Made by a program: the position numbers and the translations under genes
In this document: piece after piece, positions 1 to 9,361 of the stretch
Layout: every line of letters starts with the position of its first letter
Numbering within the stretch: the first letter of the stretch is position 1
Notes under the pieces: generated by a model
Databases searched by the model: none
Told to the model about the DNA's origin: nothing
The model's input: the letters and a program-made list of their open reading frames with translations, nothing else
Source of the DNA: Nitrospira sp.
Lineage (GTDB): Bacteria; Nitrospirota; Nitrospiria; Nitrospirales; Nitrospiraceae
Assembly: GCA_022226935.1 (NCBI GenBank)
Contig: CP092081.1
Coordinates: forward strand, 2,876,181-2,940,180
Direction of reading: 5' to 3'
DNA length: 64,000 bases

Positions 1-153
1 GGTCATTACGATCCCGAACAGGATACTCCGTTGTTCCGCAAGCTGTCGGAGAACTTTGAGCTCTGTGTGACCGGACTGGGATTTGTCCGGTCTGACTTGG
101 ACCGTATGCAAGATCCTGCCTGCCGTCGCGTGAAAGATCTGCTCCTCAATTGA
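1..153 (+). CDS. 3' end of an unrecognised protein (partial)
   Basis: An open frame enters from the left edge and ends with TGA at 151-153, giving the last 50 residues (ending ...CRRVKDLLLN). I do not recognise the family from this fragment. Its stop overlaps the TTG start of the next gene (tTGA), so the two are probably cotranscribed and translationally coupled. The N-terminus and any catalytic motifs lie outside the window. Confidence 0.6.
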   Translation, partial: GHYDPEQDTPLFRKLSENFELCVTGLGFVRSDLDRMQDPACRRVKDLLLN

Positions 154-1088
154 AACGCCTACGACCGGTTCTCCTCATTCACGGGGGCGCGGGACGCCGC
201 GCCATGACCGTTGACCAAGCCGCCTGCGTTGAAGGCGCATTGGCCGAAGGCCATCGTCTGTTGAAGGCCGGTGTTCCCGCGTTGTCGGTGGTCGAGGAGG
301 CGATTCGCCTGTTGGAAGACTCCGGCCTGTTTAACGCCGGGCGTGGCTCTAACCGTCAGCTCGACGGCGTGCGCCGGATGGATGCCTCGATCATGGAGGG
401 CCGCGAGCTTCGGGCCGGAGCCGTGGCATCCATCGAGGGCATCATTCACCCTGTCACCGCCGCCCGGCTCGTCATGGAAAAAACCGCGCATGTACTCCTC
501 GTCGGGAAGTCCGCCACCCGTTTTGCCGACTATTTTGGATTGGAGCGCGCTCCGCGTTCGAAGCGAACGGCGGCGGCCAAGCCTAAGCAATTGAGACCAT
601 CTGCCGGCGTGAGCCGCACGTTGCGTCTGCACCGGGCGATCATGACCAGCGGTCGCCTGCGAACCAGGAGCTTAGGGAAAGAAACGGTGGGGGCGGTGGC
701 CCTGGATCTGACGGGAACGGTGGCGGCCGGCGCATCGACCGGTGGTGTCGATGTGATGTTGCCCGGTCGCGTCGGCGATACGCCGTTGATTGGCTGTGGA
801 GTCTATGCCGACAATGACGCCGGCGCCGTGTCCATGACCGGATTGGGGGAAAGCATCATTCGCGTCGCGGTCGCCAAGGAAATTGCGGATGGGTTGGCGA
901 GCGGTCTGAGCCCGGTGGCGGCGGCCAACCGGGTGCTGCGAAAAGTCGTCGAGCGTGTTCAGGGCGCCGCCGGCGTGTTGGTCCTTTCGCCGGACGGCCG
1001 CTGCACGATCCGCCACAGCACCCCGCATATGATCGCCGGCATTGTCGGTCCGGACGGACGAGCGATTGTGCGCGACCGGTTTGCCTAG
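150..1088 (+). CDS. Isoaspartyl peptidase / L-asparaginase (Ntn hydrolase)
   Basis: This 312-residue protein fits the plant-type asparaginase / isoaspartyl dipeptidase family, which hydrolyses beta-aspartyl peptides or L-asparagine. The N-terminal VLLIHGGAG motif, the FNAGRGS motif and the GKETVGAVALD segment are all visible. By family knowledge the precursor cleaves itself just before the Thr of ETVGAVALD (Thr179), which becomes the N-terminal nucleophile. GASTGG and the TGLGE region that follow belong to the beta subunit. The start is a TTG overlapping the upstream stop; it places the conserved beta strand seven residues in, as is usual. An ATG further in (204) would remove that strand. The substrate in vivo is not determined by sequence. 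Confidence 0.9.
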   Translation: MKRLRPVLLIHGGAGRRAMTVDQAACVEGALAEGHRLLKAGVPALSVVEEAIRLLEDSGLFNAGRGSNRQLDGVRRMDASIMEGRELRAGAVASIEGIIHPVTAARLVMEKTAHVLLVGKSATRFADYFGLERAPRSKRTAAAKPKQLRPSAGVSRTLRLHRAIMTSGRLRTRSLGKETVGAVALDLTGTVAAGASTGGVDVMLPGRVGDTPLIGCGVYADNDAGAVSMTGLGESIIRVAVAKEIADGLASGLSPVAAANRVLRKVVERVQGAAGVLVLSPDGRCTIRHSTPHMIAGIVGPDGRAIVRDRFA

Positions 1089-1128
1089 CGCTGCCCGCGG
1101 CTGATAGAGTGATACGAGGTCTCAGCCT

Positions 1129-1557
1129 ATGCCGGCGCTGTTTCATCTGGCCTTTCCCGTCCACGATTTGGCGGCTGCCAAACAATTCTACGTCGAGGGT
1201 CTCGGTTGTGTCCTCGGCCGGGAATCGTCAACGGCCGTAACCTTAGGCCTTGCCGGGCATCAACTCGTCGCCCACCTCTCTCTGGACGAAGTCGATCGCC
1301 AGAAGGGCATTTATCCGCGCCATTTCGGGCTGGTGTTGACGCGAGAGGAAGAATGGGAGGCGCTGGCCAATCGCGCGCAGGCCAAGCAGCTCAGTTTTTA
1401 TCAGCAGCCACGCCGCCGGTTTCCCGGGACACGGATCGAGCATCGCACATTTTTCCTGGAAGACCCGTCAGGCAATCTGCTCGAATTCAAATATTACGTC
1501 CATGAGTCGGCGATTTTCGGAGAGCGGGACTACACCGCAGTCGGCGAATTCACGTAG
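1129..1557 (+). CDS. VOC (glyoxalase / dioxygenase fold) family protein
   Basis: The 142-residue protein has the vicinal-oxygen-chelate signature: an opening FHLAFPVHDL strand carrying a His, LGCVLGRE in the first half, and FLEDPSGNLLEFKYY near the end with the typical Glu metal ligand. These proteins bind a divalent metal and act as lyases, dioxygenases or isomerases, so the exact reaction cannot be read from sequence. It follows the asparaginase gene by 40 bp in the same direction and probably shares its transcript. The length is normal for a single-domain VOC protein that dimerises. Confidence 0.8.
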   Translation: MPALFHLAFPVHDLAAAKQFYVEGLGCVLGRESSTAVTLGLAGHQLVAHLSLDEVDRQKGIYPRHFGLVLTREEEWEALANRAQAKQLSFYQQPRRRFPGTRIEHRTFFLEDPSGNLLEFKYYVHESAIFGERDYTAVGEFT

Positions 1558-1586
1558 CACTGGCGTCCTGTGTGGCGAGCGGTGTC

Positions 1587-2363
1587 TTATTCCACGGGAA
1601 CCACTTCGAGGCTCTCCGGAGGCATTCGGTTGATCGAGGCTGCTTTCCGGCCGTTCCCTCGCTCCAACCAGCGAACGATGTGGCGTTGCCGTCGAGCGAG
1701 ATAGGCGGTGTGCCGAATCGGGTCATAGCGTCGGGGAGAAGGAAGAATCGCTGCCAATAGGGCCGCCTCCTCAATGGTGAGATCCTCCGCCGATTTCCCG
1801 AAATGGTGCCGCGCCGCCGCTTCCGCTCCAAAGACGCCTTGTCCCCATTCAGCGACATTCAAATAGAGCTCGAGAATCTGCTTCTTCGTCAAATGGTGCT
1901 CCAAAGAACGGGTGATCAAGGCCTCCCGGGCTTTCCGCAGCAGAGACCGTTCGGAAGAGAGATACAAATTTTTCGCCAGCTGCTGGGTGATGGTACTGCC
2001 CCCGCGCTTGAATTCGCCGACCTCCAGATTATAGAGCGCCGCATCTTTGATGCCTTCCCAATCGAAGCCTTCGTGCGCGAAAAAGGAGGCGTCTTCAGCG
2101 GCGACGACAGCGCGCTGGAGCGCGGGCGCAATGCGAGACAGGGGAACCCAGGCGAATTTGATGTGCAGCGGATGGCCTTGCTCCTTGGCTTGGGCCCGCC
2201 GGGCTTCCATAACCGCCGTCTCGGTGGGGTGATGTTTCGTGAGGCGCGAGACGTCGGGCAGCGTGGCCAACCAATACAGCGCCAAAGCGGCCGCGGGCAA
2301 ACCGATCAGCACGGTCATCCACAACAGCATCCGCCCGAACCGACTGCCTGTTGACTTGCTCAT
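1587..2363 (-). CDS. mtgA: Monofunctional peptidoglycan glycosyltransferase
   Basis: A GT51 glycosyltransferase that polymerises lipid II into glycan strands at the periplasmic face of the inner membrane. It has one N-terminal membrane segment (about residues 12-32), then the family motifs in order: VVAAEDASFFAHEGFDW with the catalytic Glu90, RGGSTITQQLAKNLYL, and ELYLNVAEWGQGVFGAEAAA. No transpeptidase domain follows, and 258 residues is right for the monofunctional enzyme rather than a class A PBP. It converges on the VOC gene and diverges from engB, with about 100 bp between for both promoters. Confidence 0.93.
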   Translation of the reverse strand: MSKSTGSRFGRMLLWMTVLIGLPAAALALYWLATLPDVSRLTKHHPTETAVMEARRAQAKEQGHPLHIKFAWVPLSRIAPALQRAVVAAEDASFFAHEGFDWEGIKDAALYNLEVGEFKRGGSTITQQLAKNLYLSSERSLLRKAREALITRSLEHHLTKKQILELYLNVAEWGQGVFGAEAAARHHFGKSAEDLTIEEAALLAAILPSPRRYDPIRHTAYLARRQRHIVRWLERGNGRKAASINRMPPESLEVVPVE

Positions 2364-2461
2364 TCCCTACACTCTATCTATGAGCCTACGAGATGGCTCA
2401 CCTGTCCGCCTGTGTGGCTGAGGCTGGCGCGCATCCCGCATTGCCGACTGTTGCGATCACG

Positions 2462-3097
2462 ATGAAACTACTCAGCGCCGAGTTTATCAAAAGTTCCGTG
2501 TCCCCAGAACAGTTTCCTGCCGACCAGTTGCCGGAAATTGCATTCGTGGGACGATCGAATGTCGGCAAGTCGTCGCTGATCAATTCGCTCCTGCATCGGA
2601 AGAAATTGGCGAAGGTCAGTAAAACGCCGGGCAAAACACGCGCCGTCAACTTTTTTACCGTTCGGACCTCGGACCCGAAGCTGCCGCTCCTCTCATTGGT
2701 CGATCTTCCGGGATACGGCTATGCCAAGGTCTCCAAAACGATGCGCGCGCAATGGGGGCCGATGATCGAACAGTATCTGGAACAGCGGCAATCCCTCGGC
2801 GCCGTCATTTTGCTGATCGAGTCACGTGTCTGGATGCCGCAAGATGTCATGACCATCCAGTGGCTGCAGTCGCTGGGCTGCGGTCTGATTGTCGCGCTGA
2901 CGAAAGCCGATAAGTTGCGGCAGAGCGAGCGGAAGCCGACTCTGAGCGAAGTGCGCATCGCTTGCGGATTGCCGGCAGAGGTGCCGGTCCTTCTGTATTC
3001 GGCCGAAACCCATGAGGGGCGGGACGAGTTATGGGGCGAGATTCGCGCGCAGTTTAATGGACTGCGGAAATACGAGTGTGGCACGAGAGAACTTTGA
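2462..3097 (+). CDS. engB: Ribosome-biogenesis GTP-binding protein EngB/YsxC/YihA
   Basis: A TRAFAC-class small GTPase that helps assemble the large ribosomal subunit. G1 is GRSNVGKSSL, the switch I region has KTPGKTRAVNFF, G3 is DLPGYGYAKV and G4 is TKADK. The ATG at 2462 (MKLLSAEFIKSS) gives 211 residues, the usual length, and matches the usual EngB N-terminus. An in-frame ATG at 2393 would add 23 unlikely residues. The gene stands alone in this direction and ends about 40 bp before a dispersed repeat. Confidence 0.93.
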   Translation: MKLLSAEFIKSSVSPEQFPADQLPEIAFVGRSNVGKSSLINSLLHRKKLAKVSKTPGKTRAVNFFTVRTSDPKLPLLSLVDLPGYGYAKVSKTMRAQWGPMIEQYLEQRQSLGAVILLIESRVWMPQDVMTIQWLQSLGCGLIVALTKADKLRQSERKPTLSEVRIACGLPAEVPVLLYSAETHEGRDELWGEIRAQFNGLRKYECGTREL

Positions 3098-3134
3098 TGG
3101 CACGCATGTGTGACATCGCAAAAGAACACTCCCG

Positions 3135-3258
3135 CAGGATGCTCAAAAAGACCGAACAGCAAGGCCGCAGCGAGTGAAGGGCCGAAGCGTACTCTCGGGG
3201 GTACGTTGAGGGTCTGAACGAGGCGAGAACGCTGCTGGCGGACTTTTTCAGCATCCTG
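3135..3258. repeat. Dispersed intergenic repeat, copy 1 (inverted orientation)
   Basis: A 124-bp element bounded by near-perfect 19-bp terminal inverted repeats: CAGGATGCTCAAAAAGACC at the left and the complement of CAGGATGCTGAAAAAGTCC at the right. Read on the minus strand it shares a GCCAGCAG-GTTCTCGC segment and a CTGCGGCCTTGCTG segment with the copies at 29939, 57821 and 60112. It fills the gap between two convergent genes and touches the stop codon of the isomerase at 3259. It carries no transposase, so it is MITE-like or REP-like; folding as RNA into a long hairpin could also end transcription from both sides. Confidence 0.75.
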
Positions 3259-4281
3259 TTAAAACTTGATCTCGATGTAGGCCTTGTTTTTCAGATCAGC
3301 CATCCAGATTTGGTATTGATCTTCGGTCTTCTGCTGAAACACGAGGGACTGGATTTCCGCCTTCACTTGTTCGAAGGGGCGGAACTGGCGCGGCTTTTTG
3401 TCGTCGACGCGCACGATATGCAGCCCCTCCGACGTCTCCACGATGCCCGTGATCTGCCCCACCGGCACCGACGCCAGCGCCTGCTCCAGCGCCGGAATCA
3501 GTTCTCCCTGACGGACCAATCCTAAACGGCCGCCGCGCGAGGCGTCCGCTCCATCGGAGAAACGTAACGCCAGATCCTCGAAGGGTTCGCCTTGTTTCAG
3601 CGTGGCCAGGAGGGCTTCGGCCCGTCCTTGAGCGACCGAGAGGCCGTCCGGCGTCCGCGGTTTGATCAGAATTTGGCTCAACTGGTACTCCTCGGGGTAG
3701 GCGAAACGATCCTGGTGCTCCTCGTAGTACCGCTTCATTTCCGAATCGGCGACCATAATCAGGCCGCGGACTTCCCGGTCGACGACACGCATCAACGTCA
3801 GCTGCTCGCGTACGCTTCTGGTGGTGTTGGGGTCGGTTGTGTTGAGGGTTTCGCCCTGCTTCTTCATTTCCTGCACTGCCTGCGTGACTTCCTGGTCGGA
3901 CACTTCCACGCCCTTGTTCTTCGCGGCTTGGAGTTGCAACTTGCGCTCGATCATCTTCGTAACGGCCATGGCCTCCGCGGTCCTGAGGCGGCGTTCGAGA
4001 TCCTCGCCGGCGTAGAGTTTACGCAGGCGTTCCTGATCGGGAAGTAAGTCGCGCTTGAGCTCCGAGAGCATGATCAGGTCGGTATTCACGACCGCGACGA
4101 TGCGGTCTTCCAACCGGGCGGCGTCGACGGGACCGGCCGGGAAAATGCCTATCCAAAGGCAAAGGTACACGATGCCCATCGCCAGGCGGCCGAACGATTG
4201 CGCAGAGAAGGGGCTTACGGCAGGGACACAATGAGAGGCGAAAGACAATCGTTTGTTCATCACGGTAAGGGGATTGTACAC
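3259..4281 (-). CDS. SurA-like periplasmic peptidyl-prolyl isomerase
   Basis: A parvulin-type foldase of 340 residues. After a signal or anchor segment (about residues 34-54, ending GPVDAARLED) comes a SurA N-terminal-like helical domain (AVVNTDLIMLSELKRDL onward). One rotamase domain follows (YQLSQILIKPRTPDG through LRFSDGADASRGGRLGLV to EGLHIVRVDDKKP). It probably helps outer-membrane proteins fold. SurA of E. coli has two rotamase domains; this has one. A second start at 4260 (MNKRLSF) gives a cleaner N-terminus and may be the real one. It is the last gene of a run with another isomerase, mfd and rfaE2. Confidence 0.85.
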   Translation of the reverse strand: MYNPLTVMNKRLSFASHCVPAVSPFSAQSFGRLAMGIVYLCLWIGIFPAGPVDAARLEDRIVAVVNTDLIMLSELKRDLLPDQERLRKLYAGEDLERRLRTAEAMAVTKMIERKLQLQAAKNKGVEVSDQEVTQAVQEMKKQGETLNTTDPNTTRSVREQLTLMRVVDREVRGLIMVADSEMKRYYEEHQDRFAYPEEYQLSQILIKPRTPDGLSVAQGRAEALLATLKQGEPFEDLALRFSDGADASRGGRLGLVRQGELIPALEQALASVPVGQITGIVETSEGLHIVRVDDKKPRQFRPFEQVKAEIQSLVFQQKTEDQYQIWMADLKNKAYIEIKF

Positions 4282-4370
4282 AATCGAGACTTCAGAAAGG
4301 GAGCGATCTTGCGACGAAAACGATGGAGGGATGAAGCCGGAGCGAGGGCAGGAATCCGGTGCGCAGGGGA

Positions 4371-5285
4371 TTAGGGACGCCCTGCTTCATCGGTCACATA
4401 TCGGGCCGCATCAGCCATGCGAATCGTCGCGCCGGTGCGGAGTTCGGCGAAGACATCATCGAGGCGTTTCCGCCGCTTTTCAGCCAGGAGTTCCTGGCGG
4501 AGCCGTTCACGGGTGGCCTGGTCGGCCTGTAAAATTTCCGGCTCGAGGGGACTGACCTTCATCAGATAGTAGCCCTTGTCGGTTTTGACCGGATCACTGA
4601 CGACACCGGGGTGCAGCGAGGGAATCAACGCCTCCAGTTCCGGCTCCAGCAGGCCTTTTCGGTACGGGCCCAGGTCGCCGCCTTTGGCGCGACTGCGTTC
4701 GTCGATCGAATAGCGCAGGGCAAAGCGAGTGAAGTTCCCACCGCCTTCTACCTGGCGCTTGAGATCCTTGGCGGCGTAGACGTTCGGCAACAGCATGACC
4801 GAGACCTGGACCTTGGGATTGGCCAAGAGCTGGTTGGCATGTCTTTCCAGATAGGCGTCCAGTTCCTCCTTCGTCACTTCGACCTTGGTCTTGATCCGGT
4901 CTTTGAGAAGTTCATCCAGAATCAGCTGTTCGCGGTAGCGCAGGGTCTTTTCGCGGATGTCATCCGATTGATCCAAGCCCTGCTTGCGCGCTTCCTGCAT
5001 CAATAGCTCGCGCATGATCAATTCGTCGAGGAAGCGGCGTTTCCCGCCTTCTTTTTCATAGCGGGCGCGGGTAGCCTGGGAGAGTTCTTCCCACCGGATG
5101 TCGAACTCAGCTTGGGTGATGGAACGGCCGTTGATCATGGCGATCACCGGTTCCTCTTGCGGAGGTTCCGTGCAGCCGGTCAGTGCGGTCAGCGCACACA
5201 ACCCCAGCGCGGCGCCGGTCAGTCGTGCTCGCCAGTGAGAGATGTCTGGTGTCTGTGGTGATGTCATGCGGTCGGGGCGGAGCAT
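4371..5285 (-). CDS. PpiC-type peptidyl-prolyl isomerase lipoprotein
   Basis: A 304-residue exported lipoprotein foldase. The signal segment ends in a lipobox LTGC with the acylated Cys at residue 38. A SurA-N/PrsA-like helical region follows (AMINGRSITQAEFD), then a parvulin rotamase domain (VSVMLLPNVYAAKDL, LRYSIDERSRAKGGDLGPY, KGYYLMKVSPLEP) and a charged C-terminal helix. It resembles PrsA in design. Its start lies 12 bp after the mfd stop, and another isomerase gene follows, so the two foldases and mfd look cotranscribed. A start at 5267 (Met7) is also possible. Confidence 0.87.
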   Translation of the reverse strand: MLRPDRMTSPQTPDISHWRARLTGAALGLCALTALTGCTEPPQEEPVIAMINGRSITQAEFDIRWEELSQATRARYEKEGGKRRFLDELIMRELLMQEARKQGLDQSDDIREKTLRYREQLILDELLKDRIKTKVEVTKEELDAYLERHANQLLANPKVQVSVMLLPNVYAAKDLKRQVEGGGNFTRFALRYSIDERSRAKGGDLGPYRKGLLEPELEALIPSLHPGVVSDPVKTDKGYYLMKVSPLEPEILQADQATRERLRQELLAEKRRKRLDDVFAELRTGATIRMADAARYVTDEAGRP

Positions 5286-5297
5286 CCTCTGCGAAGA

Positions 5298-8200
5298 TCA
5301 GGTCGAGCCGGTCCGTGGCTCTTGATTGTTGGTACCACAGACGTGAAGGGTTTGCAAGGTTGCGTTGAGTTCTGGAAAGACCAAACTCCAGTCGTCATGC
5401 GGCATCTGGAGTTCAAACGACAAGGGCGACAAAAAGCGCAGCCGTTTTTTGTAGCGATCCATGAGGGCTTGCACGGCGGTTTCCGAGACTTTCGCCTTGG
5501 GATCGAACGTAATGACGACCGCGTGCGTCTGCTCGACCACGGAGCTCAGCCGGAGCTGTTTGGCCAGGAGGCGGATCTGCATCAGTTCGAACAGTCGTTC
5601 GACGGAATCCGGCGGAGGTCCATACCGGTCTTCGATTTCTCCATGCATGAGCGCGAGGTCGCCGAGTTGCCCGCAGGAGGACAGCCGTTTGTAAAGCGAC
5701 AGCCGTTGATGGCTGTCGACCACGTAGTCTTCCGGAATGTAGGCCGAGACACTGAGACGCAGCGTGGGATCCGGCTCTTCCTCTATGACCTGGCCTTTCA
5801 GGCGCTGGACGGCCTGTTCCACCATTTGCAGATAGAGATCGAGCCCGACGGCGGCAATATGCCCTGATTGTTGTTTGCCGAGCAGATTGCCCGCTCCGCG
5901 AATCTCCAAATCCGCCGCCGCGATCCGAAACCCGGAGCCTAATTCGGTAAACTGCTGGATGGCGGTCAGCCGCTTCTGGGCGTCGTCCGAGAGGTTGCCT
6001 TCATCCGGCACCAGGAAATAGGCGTAAGCCTGTTCACCGCCGCGTCCCACCCGGCCGCGTAATTGGTAGAGCTGCGCCAGGCCAAACGTATCGGCGCGAT
6101 TGACGATGATCGTGTTGGCGGTCGGCACATCGATGCCGGATTGAATGATCGCCGATGCGATGAGGATATCGGCTTCCCGGTGGAAAAATTTCAGCATCAC
6201 GGCTTCCAACGGTTTGGAATCCATCTGGCCGTGCGCCATGACAATGCGCGCCTCCGGCACCAACTCCTGGAGCCAGGCGCCCATCCGTTCCATGGTTTCC
6301 ACGCGGTTGTGAACGAAGTAGGTTTGCCCGCCCCGGCCCAGCTCGCGCAGAATCGCTTCGCGAATGGCTTTTTCACTGAAGCGAAGCACCTGGGTGCGGA
6401 TCGCGAGGCGCCCGGACGGGGGCGTGTCGATGATGGAGAGGTCGCGCACGCTGGCCATGGTCATTTGCAAAGTGCGTGGGATCGGCGTGGCGGTGAGCGT
6501 CAACACGTCGACCTGGGTGCGCAGCTGTTTCAGGCGTTCCTTGTGCTTGACGCCGAACCATTGTTCCTCGTCGATGATGACGAGGCCGAGATTGCGAAAT
6601 TGCACATCCTTCTGCAAGAGCCGGTGGGTGCCGATGAGCACATCGACCAGACCCGCCGCCGTATCCTTGATGATGGCCTTCGTGTCTTTGGGCGATTGAA
6701 AACGAGACAACAGCGCCACGCGTGTGGGGAAGGGTGCGAATCGCTCGGCGAAATTGTCGTAATGCTGATGGGCAAGCAGCGTGGTCGGCACCAGCACGGC
6801 CACCTGCCGGTTTTCCTCGACGGCCTTGAAGGCGGCCCGCATCGCCACTTCCGTTTTGCCGTAGCCCACGTCGCCGCAGACGAGGCGATCCATCGGCTTG
6901 GTGGAGGCCAGATCGTTGGCAATATCTTCGATGGCCTTCCGCTGATCCGGCGTTTCCTCATATTCGAAGGCCGCTTCAAACTCGTGATACAGCATGCTGT
7001 CCTTGCCGTACGACGTCCGATGGACCAGCTCGCGGTTGGCATAGAGATCGACGAGCTCATGCGCCATTTCTTCGATATCTTTTTTGACCCGCGCCGTCGT
7101 TTTTGCCCAACTTGTGCCACCCAGCCGGTCGAGACGCGGCACATGGGCGTCGGCCCCCGCATATCGTTGCACCTGACTCAACCGGTCGAGCGGTACATAG
7201 AGTTTGTCGGTCCCGGCGAACTCGAGCACCAGAAAGTCACTGTCGAAGTCTTGGACCGAGAGCCGGCGGAGGCCCTGATATTTTGCGATGCCGTACTGCA
7301 TGTGGACGACGAAATCGCCGATGTTCAGATCTTCGAGCGAAGAAAGAAAGGTGGCTGCTCTGCTCTTGTGTTGCGGTTTGTGCCGGGCGCCCTTCGCGAA
7401 CAGTTCTTCTTCGGTCAACACGACAAGTCGCAGGTCAGGGGAGAGGAATCCGGACGACACCTCACCGTTCACTACCGAGAATGGGGCCTTCTGCGCGCCG
7501 CCCGCCGAAAGGGCCGAGGGTTTCCATTCTGTCGCCGGTCGATCGTGCTCGCCGAACAGGGCGAGCAGCCGACCGACTTGCCCTTGGCTACGGGCGACCA
7601 ACACAACAGGTCCGGCTTCGCGCAGGCGGTCAAGGACTTCCAATGTCTGGCTGAACGCTGTGCCGCGCTGGCCGAGTCCTACGCTGGCCGGTGTTTGAGC
7701 CGGGCAGGCCAGCACAGGCTCCCAGCTCGCATCTGGGGCGGTGACCGGCTCCAGCGCGAGGGTTGCATACCCCTGGGTCGCGGTGACGAGTTGATCCCAC
7801 GTAAGGTAGAGCTGATCCGGGGTCGGATAGGGATTGGGATCTGAGCGATCTTCGTGGCGCAGGTAGCCTTCTTCGATGGTCTGCCAACATTCTGCCGTGT
7901 GCGCCTTGAGGGCTCCAGGCTGATCCAGTATCAGCACGGGCGGTTGGGGAAAATAATCCAGCAGGCTGTCCATCGCCCCATAGACCGACGGGGCATGCCA
8001 TTCCGCATCTGCTGCCAGCGGCGCGAGCGCGTCAGGCGCATCCTCGGGGCGAATCAGTTCACGCGCAGGTAATACCCAGGCCTGCTTGATCTTATCGGTC
8101 GATTTTTGCGTGGCGGGGTCGAAGAAGCGGATTGACTCGATCGTATCGCCCAAAAACTCCACTCGCAGCGGATCCGGATAGGCCGTCGAATAAATGTCGA

Positions 8201-8771
8201 CGATCCCGCCGCGGATACTGAATTCCCCCGGAATTTCGACCACCGACCCCTTGCGGTAACCAAGGCGCAACAGGCTCGACACCAGCACTTCTCTCTCCAG
8301 ATCGCTGTTCGGCTGAAACTGCAGGATGGCCTCGGTGAAGACCAGGGCCGGCAGCACCCGCTGCGTCAGCGCCGGCACGGACGTAAAGAGCACCGTGCGA
8401 GCCGTGGTGCAGAGCCGATTGAGCGTTTGCATGCGGCGGGCGACGAGATCAATGTGAGGCACCGTCGATTCGTAGGGCAGCGTTTCCCATTTGGGGAACA
8501 GGGCCAAGTCATCGCCTGATTGGCCGCAGAGCGTTCTGAAAAAGAGCGTGTCGCGATAGAGCCGCTCCGCTTCATCATCGGTTTTGGCGACGACCAGCCA
8601 GGAGCGATCGGCCAGAGGCTGAGCCGGCGCGCTCTGCGTGAGCAGGGCAAGGCCGAAGCCGGCTGTGGATCCGTGCAACCCCATCAGACAGGGTTTGCCA
8701 GACCCCGTGCGAAGGGCCTCTCGCGCAGGCGCGAGCCAATTCGTGAGATGCAATGGTACGACAGGTGGCAC
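5298..8771 (-). CDS. mfd: Transcription-repair coupling factor
   Basis: Mfd removes RNA polymerase stalled at DNA lesions and recruits UvrA. The order is as expected: a UvrB-like N-terminal part, the CarD-like RNA-polymerase-interaction domain (LNIGDFVVHMQYGIAKYQGL), then a RecG-like translocase with Walker A GDVGYGKTEVAM, the DEEQ box (IIDEEQWFGVKHKE), TATPIPRTL and QLRGRVGRG, and the TRCF C-terminal domain. The frame is open up to 8861, which would overlap rfaE2 by over 80 bp. I prefer GTG at 8771, which has an AAGGA five bases upstream, gives 1157 residues (usual size) and leaves a 7-bp gap. Confidence 0.95.
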   Translation of the reverse strand: MPPVVPLHLTNWLAPAREALRTGSGKPCLMGLHGSTAGFGLALLTQSAPAQPLADRSWLVVAKTDDEAERLYRDTLFFRTLCGQSGDDLALFPKWETLPYESTVPHIDLVARRMQTLNRLCTTARTVLFTSVPALTQRVLPALVFTEAILQFQPNSDLEREVLVSSLLRLGYRKGSVVEIPGEFSIRGGIVDIYSTAYPDPLRVEFLGDTIESIRFFDPATQKSTDKIKQAWVLPARELIRPEDAPDALAPLAADAEWHAPSVYGAMDSLLDYFPQPPVLILDQPGALKAHTAECWQTIEEGYLRHEDRSDPNPYPTPDQLYLTWDQLVTATQGYATLALEPVTAPDASWEPVLACPAQTPASVGLGQRGTAFSQTLEVLDRLREAGPVVLVARSQGQVGRLLALFGEHDRPATEWKPSALSAGGAQKAPFSVVNGEVSSGFLSPDLRLVVLTEEELFAKGARHKPQHKSRAATFLSSLEDLNIGDFVVHMQYGIAKYQGLRRLSVQDFDSDFLVLEFAGTDKLYVPLDRLSQVQRYAGADAHVPRLDRLGGTSWAKTTARVKKDIEEMAHELVDLYANRELVHRTSYGKDSMLYHEFEAAFEYEETPDQRKAIEDIANDLASTKPMDRLVCGDVGYGKTEVAMRAAFKAVEENRQVAVLVPTTLLAHQHYDNFAERFAPFPTRVALLSRFQSPKDTKAIIKDTAAGLVDVLIGTHRLLQKDVQFRNLGLVIIDEEQWFGVKHKERLKQLRTQVDVLTLTATPIPRTLQMTMASVRDLSIIDTPPSGRLAIRTQVLRFSEKAIREAILRELGRGGQTYFVHNRVETMERMGAWLQELVPEARIVMAHGQMDSKPLEAVMLKFFHREADILIASAIIQSGIDVPTANTIIVNRADTFGLAQLYQLRGRVGRGGEQAYAYFLVPDEGNLSDDAQKRLTAIQQFTELGSGFRIAAADLEIRGAGNLLGKQQSGHIAAVGLDLYLQMVEQAVQRLKGQVIEEEPDPTLRLSVSAYIPEDYVVDSHQRLSLYKRLSSCGQLGDLALMHGEIEDRYGPPPDSVERLFELMQIRLLAKQLRLSSVVEQTHAVVITFDPKAKVSETAVQALMDRYKKRLRFLSPLSFELQMPHDDWSLVFPELNATLQTLHVCGTNNQEPRTGST

Positions 8772-8778
8772 GAAATCC

Positions 8779-9288
8779 TTATGCCGTGGTGGAGCGAATA
8801 CGTTGTACCAGGGTTGTGGTTGAGACGCCGGGGACGAGAGGAATGGTTTGCACGCGCCCACCGCGCGCCTCGACGGTCTCCCTGCCGATGATCCGGTCGA
8901 GCGGCCAGTCTCCTCCTTTGACTAGAATATCCGGCTGGAGCGCTGCGATGAGGGCTCCGGGATCCGGCTCCGGAAAAATGATCACATAATCCACGCAGGC
9001 CAGCGCGGCGAGGACCTCGGCCCGTTGGACATCGGGCACGATGGGACGATCAGCGCCCTTGTGCAGGGCGCGTACGGAACCGTCGGAGTTCACGCCGACC
9101 ACGAGCAGGTCTCCCAGGTTGCGGGCAGCCTGCAGGTACCGGACATGGCCGATGTGCATGAGGTCGAAGCAGCCGTTCGTAAAGACGATCCGCTGTTGCT
9201 GCCGACGACGCTCTGACAGCAAACCAGCGAGTTGATCCCGAGTCGTGACTTTATCCGTCATGGTCTGCCGCCAGTACAACCCACGCAT
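8779..9288 (-). CDS. rfaE2: D-glycero-beta-D-manno-heptose 1-phosphate adenylyltransferase
   Basis: A single-domain nucleotidyltransferase equal to the C-terminal half of HldE. It makes ADP-heptose for the LPS inner core. Visible motifs are FTNGCFDLMHIGHVRYL (with the HxGH nucleotide-binding site), NSDGSVRALHKG, RAEVLAALACVDYVI and STTTLVQRI near the end. The kinase half (RfaE1) is absent here and must be encoded elsewhere. The gene is immediately upstream of mfd. Met10 (9261) is an alternative start. gmhA of the same pathway lies 3.5 kb away on the same strand. Confidence 0.92.
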   Translation of the reverse strand: MRGLYWRQTMTDKVTTRDQLAGLLSERRRQQQRIVFTNGCFDLMHIGHVRYLQAARNLGDLLVVGVNSDGSVRALHKGADRPIVPDVQRAEVLAALACVDYVIIFPEPDPGALIAALQPDILVKGGDWPLDRIIGRETVEARGGRVQTIPLVPGVSTTTLVQRIRSTTA

Positions 9289-9361
9289 CTTATGGGGAGG
9301 TCGCCTTGTGAATCAATGCCCGTTTCGTCGTCGTAAGAGTGGAGGTTGCGTGCCATCCGAG

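Noticed and set aside
6063-7844. A 593-codon open frame antisense to mfd
   Set aside because: It mirrors the strongly conserved mfd coding sequence on the other strand; His/Arg/Gln-rich content is typical of an antisense frame in GC-rich DNA.
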